Below, in pieces: positions 6,291-11,182 of a stretch of 11,182 nt of DNA. Origin of the DNA: Faecalibacterium sp. CAG:74. GTDB taxonomy: Bacteria > Bacillota > Clostridia > Christensenellales > Aristaeellaceae. Each line of letters starts with the position of its first letter. Position 1 is the stretch's first letter. Under the pieces are notes generated by a model. It was not told the origin of the DNA and searched no databases. It saw only the letters and a list, made by a program, of their open reading frames with translations. The position numbers and the translations under genes were made by a program. The DNA lies in contig FR899837.1 of assembly GCA_000437595.1 (NCBI GenBank), positions 848-12,029 on the forward strand, read 5' to 3'.

Positions 6291-6512
6291 CTTCATATTA
6301 TTTCATTCTGATTCCGCATAAAGGGACATCCCTCTAAATTTAACTTTCGATAAAGTTCAAGTAAGAGAGTGTGCATCCGAAGGGGTCAAGGGAGCGATCG
6401 GAAAGCCCCCTTGCGCGCCCGCAGGCGCGTCTCCCTGCAACAAAAGCGACCTTTTATGCAGAAAATTCAACCAAATCAGCAATCAACCATCGAAAGGTTG
6501 TCGGAAACGCGA
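6291..6512. other. Non-coding region between pnp and the M16 peptidase gene
   Basis: This part of the 325-bp gap has several small hairpins but no gene that I can support. They are CAACC/GGTTG 13 nt after the pnp stop (6484-6500), CGCGCC/GGCGCG around CGCA (6414-6429), CAAGGG/CCCTTG (6387-6413) and AACTTT/AAAGTT around CGAT (6342-6357). On the minus strand, TTGAAC (about 6360) with an AT-rich stretch, or TAATAT near 6300, could be promoter parts for the M16 operon. Neither has a good partner box. Confidence 0.45.
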
Positions 6513-8672
6513 TTAGTTCCGACCATCCCGGCGCGGAGGACGCGCGCGGAAGCCTTCCGCACGACGCGGGGCAGCCGCGGCGGTGTTGTCGTAGGTGATG
6601 TCGTTGCGCACGAGGTTCACACGACCCTGCGCGTCGATTTCCGCGACCTTCACTTCCAGCGTGTCGCCAATCTTCACGACGTCCTCGACCTTCTCCACGC
6701 GGTGGTTCGCCAGCTTGGAGATGTGAATCATGCCGTCCTTGCCGGGCAGCAGCTCCACAAACGCACCGAAGTTCATGATGCGCACGACTTTGCCCGTGTA
6801 CACCTCGCCAACCTCGATGTCCTTCGCGATGCCCTCGATGATGCGGCGCGCCTTGTCGGCTGCTTCCGCGTCGGGGGTGGAGATGAACACGCGGCCGTCG
6901 TCCTCGATGTCAATCTTCACGCCGGTTTCGGCAATAATCTTGTTGATCATCTTGCCGCCGGGTCCGATAACCTCGCGAATCTTCTCCGGATTGATGGTGA
7001 AGCGGACAATCTTGGGCGCGTACTTGCTCAGTTCCTTGCGCGGCTCGCCGATGCAGCTGAGCATCTTTTCGAGGATGAACAGGCGGCCCTTGAGCGCCTG
7101 CGCCAGCGCGGTTTCGAGAATCGTGCGGTCAATGCCCGCAATCTTGATGTCCATCTGGATGGCGGTGATGCCGTTCATGGAACCAGCGACCTTGAAGTCC
7201 ATGTCGCCCAGGAAGTCTTCCAGGCCCTGAATGTCGGTCAGGACAGCCACCTTGCCGGACTCCACGTCCTTAATCAAGCCCATCGCAACGCCCGCGACCG
7301 GCGCGTGAATCGGCACGCCCGCGTCCATCAGGGACAGGGTGGAACCGCACACGGACGCCATGGAGGACGAGCCGTTGGAGGACAGGATTTCGCTCACCAG
7401 GCGCATTGCGTAGGGGAACTCTTCCTCAGAGGGGATGACGGGCAGCAGTGCGCGCTCCGCCAGTGCGCCGTGGCCAATTTCGCGGCGGCCGGGACTCTTG
7501 AGGCGGCCCGCTTCGCCCGTGGCGTACGGCGGCATGTTGTAGTGGTGGATGTAGCGCTTGAAGTCCTCGCTGGACAGGCCGTCCAGCACCTGACCCTCGC
7601 TGGTAGAACCGAGCGTGGTCACGGTCAGCGCCTGCGTCTGACCACGGGTAAACACGGCAGAGCCATGCACGCGCGGCAGCACGCCCACTTCGCACCAAAT
7701 CGGGCGGATTTCCGTCACGCCGCGGCCGTCGGGACGAATGCCCTGCTCGATAATCTTCTTGCGCATGACTTCCTTGTTCAGGTAGTACAGCGCATCGGCG
7801 ATTTCGGCTTCGCGCTCCGGGAACTGCTCCGCCAGCGCTTCGATGGTTTCCTGCTTGACCTGCGCTTCACGCGCCTGACGCTCCTGACGGTTGAAGGTGT
7901 CAAACACCCACACGCACTTGTCGTAGGCGAATTCACGCACGGCCTGCTTCACGTCGTCGCCAGTCACGTTCAGCGGCACTTCGACCTTTTCCTTGCCGAT
8001 TTCCGCCACAATCTTGTCCTGGAACTCGACGAGCTTCTTGATGTACTCGTGGCCGAACATGATGGCATCGAGCATCGCCGTTTCGCTGACCTCGTTCGCG
8101 CCCGCTTCCACCATCATGATGGCGTCCTTCGTGCCGGCGAGGTAAACGTGCATATCGCTCTTTGCGCGCTGCTCTTCATCGGGGTTGATGACGTACTGTC
8201 CGTCCACGCGGCCGACAACCACCGCGCCCGTCGGGCCGTTCCACGGAATTTCGCTGACCGCCAGCGCGATGGACGAACCAATCATCGCGGGGATTTCCGG
8301 CGGCACATCCTGCTCAACGCTCAGCACGGTCACAACAACCTGCACATCGTTGCGCATTCCCTTGTTGAACAGGGGGCGCAGCGGGCGGTCGATCAGGCGG
8401 CAGGTCAGGGTCGCCTTTTCGGTCGGACGGCCTTCACGCTTGATGAAACCGCCGGGAATCTTGCCCACGGAGTACTGCTTTTCCTCCACGTCCACAGCCA
8501 GCGGGAAGAAGTCCACGCCGGGACGGGGGGTCGGCGCCATCGTCGCGTTCACCATCACGACGGTATCGCCCAGATGCACCCAGACGGAGCCAGCCGCCTG
8601 TTCGCAGTATTTGCCGAATTCCAGCGTCAGCTCGCGGCCCGCCAGATCCATGCTGTACTTTTTGCTTTCCAT
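6513..8672 (-). CDS. pnp: Polyribonucleotide nucleotidyltransferase (PNPase)
   Basis: PNPase degrades RNA 3' to 5' by phosphorolysis and contributes to mRNA turnover as a trimer. The 719-residue length matches the family (about 700). Order of domains: RNase PH-like 1 (about 5-230), a helical linker (to about 300), RNase PH-like 2 (about 310-545), KH with the GPGG loop (570-573), and S1 (621-690, VGEVYTGKVVRIMNFGAFVE). RNase PH 2 keeps SPGRREIGHGALAERAL, the SSS at 435-437 that binds phosphate, and Asp486, Asp492 and Lys494 of the catalytic site. A basic Arg-rich tail ends the protein. I chose the ATG at 8672 because AAGGAG lies 7 nt upstream and it gives the usual N-terminus; the frame open to 8831 runs across leader hairpins. 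The gene is 256 nt downstream of rpsO, the classical arrangement. Confidence 0.98.
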   Translation of the reverse strand: MESKKYSMDLAGRELTLEFGKYCEQAAGSVWVHLGDTVVMVNATMAPTPRPGVDFFPLAVDVEEKQYSVGKIPGGFIKREGRPTEKATLTCRLIDRPLRPLFNKGMRNDVQVVVTVLSVEQDVPPEIPAMIGSSIALAVSEIPWNGPTGAVVVGRVDGQYVINPDEEQRAKSDMHVYLAGTKDAIMMVEAGANEVSETAMLDAIMFGHEYIKKLVEFQDKIVAEIGKEKVEVPLNVTGDDVKQAVREFAYDKCVWVFDTFNRQERQAREAQVKQETIEALAEQFPEREAEIADALYYLNKEVMRKKIIEQGIRPDGRGVTEIRPIWCEVGVLPRVHGSAVFTRGQTQALTVTTLGSTSEGQVLDGLSSEDFKRYIHHYNMPPYATGEAGRLKSPGRREIGHGALAERALLPVIPSEEEFPYAMRLVSEILSSNGSSSMASVCGSTLSLMDAGVPIHAPVAGVAMGLIKDVESGKVAVLTDIQGLEDFLGDMDFKVAGSMNGITAIQMDIKIAGIDRTILETALAQALKGRLFILEKMLSCIGEPRKELSKYAPKIVRFTINPEKIREVIGPGGKMINKIIAETGVKIDIEDDGRVFISTPDAEAADKARRIIEGIAKDIEVGEVYTGKVVRIMNFGAFVELLPGKDGMIHISKLANHRVEKVEDVVKIGDTLEVKVAEIDAQGRVNLVRNDITYDNTAAAAPRRAEGFRARPPRRDGRN

Positions 8673-8698
8673 TGAGAATCTCCTTATACTCAGTCGTG

Positions 8699-8720
8699 GG
8701 AAGGCAGCCATCCGCCTTCC
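8699..8720 (-). promoter_or_regulatory. Small hairpin just upstream of the pnp ribosome binding site
   Basis: Perfect 7-bp arms GGAAGGC (8699-8705) and GCCTTCC (8714-8720) enclose an 8-nt loop. It lies about 14 nt upstream of the pnp AAGGAG site in the transcript. It may insulate or gate ribosome access; its role is inferred only from its position. Confidence 0.5.
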
Positions 8721-8730
8721 TGAACCGCCC

Positions 8731-8796
8731 GGAGATGCTATCATATGAAAACCCCCTGAATCAGGCGATTCGGGATTTTCAAGGGATAACATCTCC
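8731..8796 (-). promoter_or_regulatory. Long imperfect stem-loop in the rpsO-pnp intergenic RNA
   Basis: The 66-nt segment folds nearly end to end: GGAGATG/CATCTCC, TATC/GATA after one mismatch, TGAAAA/TTTTCA after a short internal loop, CCC/GGG, then GAATC/GATTC around a 4-nt AGGC loop. That is about 25 base pairs. E. coli pnp leaders and the Streptomyces rpsO-pnp spacer carry a long stem cut by RNase III, and in E. coli this feeds PNPase autoregulation. By analogy this may be a processing or autoregulatory site; this is inference. Confidence 0.7.
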
Positions 8797-8829
8797 AGAC
8801 CCTGCCCATGTTCTGCGCCGCCTTGCCGC

Positions 8830-8896
8830 AAAAAGCCGCCGTGAGGAGGAATGCACAGGGGGATTCTCCCCTGCCGCGTGTCTCCAGACGGCGGCT
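8830..8896 (-). terminator. Terminator-like hairpin after rpsO (partial terminator or attenuator before pnp)
   Basis: In the transcript AGCCGCCGT (8896-8888) pairs with ACGGCGGCT (8842-8834), followed directly by TTTT. Inside is a second hairpin, CAGGGG/CCCCTG around a 6-nt loop. The strong GC stem with a T-run fits intrinsic termination downstream of rpsO. Since I find no clear pnp promoter after it, some read-through into pnp is probably needed. Confidence 0.65.
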
Positions 8897-8915
8897 CTTG
8901 CGCGCAAAGCCGCCG
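8889..8915 (-). promoter_or_regulatory. Alternative hairpin competing with the rpsO-pnp terminator
   Basis: Arms CGGCGGCT (8889-8896) and AGCCGCCG (8908-8915) form a perfect 8-bp stem around 11 nt. The 8889-8896 arm is also the 5' arm of the terminator hairpin at 8830-8896, so the two cannot form at once. It begins 14 nt after the rpsO stop codon, close enough for a terminating ribosome to affect it. An antiterminator role is inferred. Confidence 0.5.
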
Positions 8916-8928
8916 AGTTCTGCGATAA

Positions 8929-9183
8929 TTACTTACGCAGGTTCAGCTTAGCGATCAGCGCACGATAACGCTCGATGTCGGTCTTCTTCAGGTACTCCAG
9001 CAGACCACGGCGACGGCCGACCATCAGCAGCAGGCCACGGTTGGAGTGGTGGTCGTTGCGGTTGGTCTTCAGGTGCTCGTTCAGGTGGTTGATGCGGTCG
9101 GTCAGCAGGGCAATCTGCACTTCGGGAGAACCGGTGTCGCCTTCATGCTGGGCGTAGGTGGCAATGATTTCGCTCTTGGTCAT
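8929..9183 (-). CDS. rpsO: 30S ribosomal protein S15
   Basis: S15 binds the central domain of 16S rRNA early in small-subunit assembly and often represses its own translation. The 84-residue product is slightly shorter than the usual 88-89 because the N-terminus begins MTKSEIIATYAQ. It has the diagnostic HEGDTGSPEVQIALLTDRINHL segment, DHHSNRGLLLMVGRRRGLLEYL in the rRNA-binding loop and helices, and the basic C-terminus LIAKLNLRK. GGAGG lies 10 nt upstream of the chosen ATG; a nearer ATG at 9193 is out of frame. The gene has its own promoter and a structured leader, and pnp follows. The identification is secure. Confidence 0.98.
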   Translation of the reverse strand: MTKSEIIATYAQHEGDTGSPEVQIALLTDRINHLNEHLKTNRNDHHSNRGLLLMVGRRRGLLEYLKKTDIERYRALIAKLNLRK

Positions 9184-9198
9184 GGAATTTCATCCTCC

Positions 9199-9294
9199 AA
9201 ATTTTTATTTCGGGCAATGCCCGTGGGCAATCGCCTGTTCACGCAGTGCGCCGTCGGAGTCTTCGGTCGTCCGCGCAAACGGTTCGCAGACCCA
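9199..9294 (-). promoter_or_regulatory. Structured rpsO 5' leader, candidate S15 autoregulatory site
   Basis: The roughly 110-nt leader contains a hairpin near its 5' end, GTCTGCG (9291-9285) pairing with CGCGGAC (9275-9269), 7 bp with one G-U pair. Before the ribosome binding site, overlapping GGGCA/TGCCC and GCCC/GGGC pairings occur at 9211-9233. Leaders bound by S15 are known in several bacteria but share little sequence, so this is inference from position and structure. Confidence 0.4.
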
Positions 9295-9300
9295 TCCATT

Positions 9301-9329
9301 ATTGTATCAGATTTTTTCCCGTTTGTAAA
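9301..9329 (-). promoter_or_regulatory. Sigma-A type promoter of rpsO-pnp
   Basis: On the minus strand TTTACA (9329-9324) and TACAAT (9306-9301) are separated by exactly 17 bp, each matching the sigma-A consensus at five of six positions. The start would be near 9294, giving a leader of about 110 nt before rpsO. It is the clearest promoter in the window together with the one ahead of proS. Confidence 0.85.
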
Positions 9330-9378
9330 TGGTTAATTCACGCCTTTCGGGAAAATTTCAGGCAATTTGCTGGGAAAA

Positions 9379-10827
9379 TTAGTACGCTTTCGCGAAATAC
9401 ATGACCTTCTTCGCCTTTTTGCCGCAGCAGACGCAGGTGTCGCCGAACCATTCCTTTTCCTGATCAAAGGGCATATTGCGGGAGGAGGCGTTGAATTTCT
9501 CCTTGATTTCGTCCTCGCACGCGCGTTCGCCGCACCACATGGCCTTCGCGAAGCCATTTTCGACGGCAGCGCCCAGTTCCTCCATGTTGTGGACGACGTG
9601 GGTCTTTTCGTCGCGGAACTTCTTCGCCTGGTCAAAGAGCGTCTGCTGAATGTCGTCCAGCAGCGCCTTCAATTCGTCCGCCAGATTTTCCAGCGGCAGC
9701 GTCACCTTTTCGCACAGGTCGCGGCGGAACACGGTCACGACACCGTTTTCGAGGTCGCGCGGGCCGACTTCCAGGCGCACCGGCACGCCCTTCATTTCCC
9801 AGTCGTTGAACTTGTAGCCTGCGGACACCGTGTCGCGGTCATCGAGCTTGACGCGGATGTCCGCCGCCTTCAATTCCTCAAGCAGCTTCTCGCACGCCTC
9901 CATCACGCCCGGCTTGTGCGCCGCAATCGGCAGGATGACCGCCTGAATCGGGGCAACGCGCGGGGGCAGGCGCAGGCCGCGCTCGTCGCCGTGGGTCATG
10001 ATAATCGCGCCAATCAGGCGGGTCGATACGCCCCAGCTCGTTTCCTCGGCGTAAGTCAGCTTGCCTTCCTTGTTCTGGAACTGAATGCCGTACGCCTCGG
10101 CGAAATTCGTGCCGAAGTTGTGGCTCGTGCCTGCCTGCAGCGCCTTGCCGTCCTGCATCATGGCTTCCATGGAGTACGTCGCGCGCGCACCAGCGAACTT
10201 TTCCTTCTCCGACTTCTGCCCGACATACACCGGCAGCGCCATCACGTTTTCCGCCACTTCCTGATAGACGTGCAGCATCTGCATCGTTTCTTCCTGCGCT
10301 TCCTCGGCGGTCGCGTGGATGGTGTGACCCTCCTGCCAGAGGAATTCGCTCGTGCGCAGGAACGGGCGGGTCGCCTTCTCCCAGCGCATGACGGAGCACC
10401 ACTGGTTGTACTTCATCGGCAGGTCACGCCACGTCTGCACCCACTTGGCGTACATCGTGCAGAAGATGGTTTCGGAGGTCGGGCGCACTGCCAGACGCTC
10501 CTGCAATTTTTCCGTGCCGCCCTGCGTCACCCACGCCACTTCCGGCGCGAAGCCTTCCACATGCTCCGCCTCCTTCAGCAGCAGCGATTCCGGAATCAGC
10601 ATCGGGAAATACACATTTTGATGACCCGTTTCCTTGAAGCGCTTGTCCATTTCCGCCTGAATGCGCTCCCAAATCGCGTAGCCGTAGGGGCGCACGATCA
10701 TGCAGCCGCGAACGGGCGCGTAGTCGCACAATTCCGTCTTGAGGATAACGTCGGTGTACCACTGGGAGAAATCCTCGTCGCGGGGGGTGATGTGGGTGAC
10801 AAATTCCTGTTTCTTTTCCTTGGCCAT
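9379..10827 (-). CDS. proS: Prolyl-tRNA synthetase, archaeal/eukaryal-type (ProS type 3)
   Basis: This class II synthetase attaches proline to tRNA-Pro. The 482-residue length and lack of the bacterial editing insertion mark the archaeal/eukaryal-type form, which is common in Clostridia. Features: RPTSE (115-119), motif 2 around MRWEKATRPFLRTSEFLWQE (147-166) with GHTIHAT, the motif 3 region DERGLRLPPRVAP (281-293), an anticodon-binding domain (about 295-400), and a C-terminal zinc-type module with Cys432, Cys437, Cys465, Cys467 and Cys468, ending in Tyr as the family does. GGAGG lies about 9 nt before the ATG at 10827; the frame open up to 10920 overlaps the T-box terminator and is not the start. 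Expression is likely controlled by the upstream T-box. No strong terminator follows; the rpsO promoter begins 50 nt downstream. Confidence 0.97.
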   Translation of the reverse strand: MAKEKKQEFVTHITPRDEDFSQWYTDVILKTELCDYAPVRGCMIVRPYGYAIWERIQAEMDKRFKETGHQNVYFPMLIPESLLLKEAEHVEGFAPEVAWVTQGGTEKLQERLAVRPTSETIFCTMYAKWVQTWRDLPMKYNQWCSVMRWEKATRPFLRTSEFLWQEGHTIHATAEEAQEETMQMLHVYQEVAENVMALPVYVGQKSEKEKFAGARATYSMEAMMQDGKALQAGTSHNFGTNFAEAYGIQFQNKEGKLTYAEETSWGVSTRLIGAIIMTHGDERGLRLPPRVAPIQAVILPIAAHKPGVMEACEKLLEELKAADIRVKLDDRDTVSAGYKFNDWEMKGVPVRLEVGPRDLENGVVTVFRRDLCEKVTLPLENLADELKALLDDIQQTLFDQAKKFRDEKTHVVHNMEELGAAVENGFAKAMWCGERACEDEIKEKFNASSRNMPFDQEKEWFGDTCVCCGKKAKKVMYFAKAY

Positions 10828-10860
10828 GATTTTTTCCCTCCATGATTGATTATCCGAGGC

Positions 10861-11119
10861 GAAAGAAAAAGCCCTCGCCTCTGCTGATTTTGCAGGGACG
10901 AAGGCATTGCTGACTTGCATTGCTTCGCGGTACCACCCGGCTTAGGGCAAAGGCGGATGTTCCCCCTTGTCCTCTCTCTTGCGTCCGCTCTCGGAGACGA
11001 ACCGGCGGGGATTGGCCGCAGCTCCCGGTCGGGATGACGCGCCCGCTCCCCATGCGCCTTCCACCGCCGCGCACTCGCTTTCCGGGGGCAATTCCCGCGT
11101 CAGAACCGTTCATTGCTCT
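10861..11119 (-). promoter_or_regulatory. T-box riboswitch for proS, probable specifier CCC (Pro)
   Basis: The minus strand carries the T-box core GGGTGGTACCGCG (10938-10926), whose TGGT bulge pairs with the tRNA acceptor end. Upstream, Stem I can be traced: a basal helix CGGTT (11108-11104)/GACCG (11030-11026), a loop, then GACGCG (11101-11096)/CGCGTC (11041-11036). The 3' side of that loop reads ATCCC, so the specifier is CCC (11033-11031), a proline codon, which fits proS. A GGTGGAAG distal loop lies between. GGG of the T-box can pair with CGTCCC (10900-10895), which is also the terminator's 5' arm. Uncharged tRNA-Pro(GGG) should therefore favour read-through. The specifier is deduced by hand folding. 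Confidence 0.9.
10862..10905 (-). terminator. Intrinsic terminator of the proS T-box
   Basis: In the transcript GCCTTCGTC (10905-10897) pairs with GGCGAGGGC (10879-10871), with two G-U pairs; a CTGC/GCAG inner stem extends it around a 7-nt loop. TTTTTCTTT follows. Its 5' arm overlaps the sequence needed by the antiterminator, as expected for a transcriptional T-box. Confidence 0.85.
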
Positions 11120-11125
11120 GCTGTG

Positions 11126-11154
11126 ATTATACACCACCCCCGCCGCAAATGCAA
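11126..11154 (-). promoter_or_regulatory. Promoter of the proS T-box transcript
   Basis: A perfect -10 box TATAAT (11131-11126) lies 17 bp after TTGCAT (11154-11149), a weak -35 with three of six matches. The spacer is very G-rich. Transcription would start near 11119, just before Stem I. The remaining 28 bp up to the window edge show no feature that I can name. Confidence 0.75.
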
Positions 11155-11182
11155 GCACTCCGCGCAAATTATTTGGTGCTGC

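Noticed and set aside
6369..8675. 768-codon open frame on the plus strand opposite pnp
   Set aside because: It is antisense to an unmistakable pnp, its product is His/Arg/Val-rich with no family resemblance, and such shadows are common in GC-rich genes.
8673..8831. N-terminal extension of pnp to 8831
   Set aside because: The added 53 residues are encoded by leader hairpins and do not resemble PNPase; the ATG at 8672 has a strong ribosome binding site.
9330..9378. Terminator after proS
   Set aside because: Only a 4-bp GCCT/AGGC pairing and AT-rich runs are present, too weak to call.
9367..10845. 492-codon plus-strand open frame opposite proS
   Set aside because: It mirrors proS codons; no motif is recognisable and there is no supporting upstream signal.

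Overview
The window comes from a Gram-positive Clostridia-type genome (Bacillota) with fairly high GC. The evidence is AGGAGG-type ribosome binding sites, sigma-A promoters, a T-box riboswitch, an archaeal-type prolyl-tRNA synthetase, and the rpsO-pnp-M16 peptidase-polysaccharide deacetylase neighbourhood known from Firmicutes. I cannot name the species. Every credible gene lies on the minus strand, so transcription runs from high to low coordinates.

Reading in transcription order: a promoter near 11126-11154 drives a T-box leader whose specifier appears to be the proline codon CCC, followed by proS (10827-9379). A strong sigma-A promoter (9301-9329) starts a second unit: a structured leader, rpsO (9183-8929), an intergenic region with two mutually exclusive hairpins (one terminator-like) and a 66-nt imperfect stem-loop, then pnp (8672-6513). 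About 325 bp of non-coding DNA with a terminator-like hairpin follows.

Next comes an operon of an M16B zinc peptidase (6187-4907), a RuvX/YqgF protein fused in frame to a DUF1292 domain (4900-4181), and a second DUF1292 protein (4191-3868). A 157-bp MITE-like element with perfect 14-bp terminal inverted repeats sits directly against the last gene's stop codon. Beyond it are two paralogous exported PdaC-like polysaccharide deacetylases (3680-2283 and 1892-543), separated by a palindrome-rich 390-bp spacer, and an exported DUF3048 protein that runs off the window (528-1).

In function, the window joins translation (proS, rpsO), RNA turnover (pnp), a probable rRNA-processing or recombination nuclease (ruvX), protein turnover (M16) and cell-envelope glycan editing (the deacetylases). 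It is mostly conserved housekeeping DNA, and I see no defence or biosynthetic system. The most unusual points are the RuvX-DUF1292 fusion that keeps a complete internal ribosome binding site and start, the MITE at a stop codon, the layered RNA structures between rpsO and pnp, and a 36-bp duplication inside a deacetylase catalytic region.
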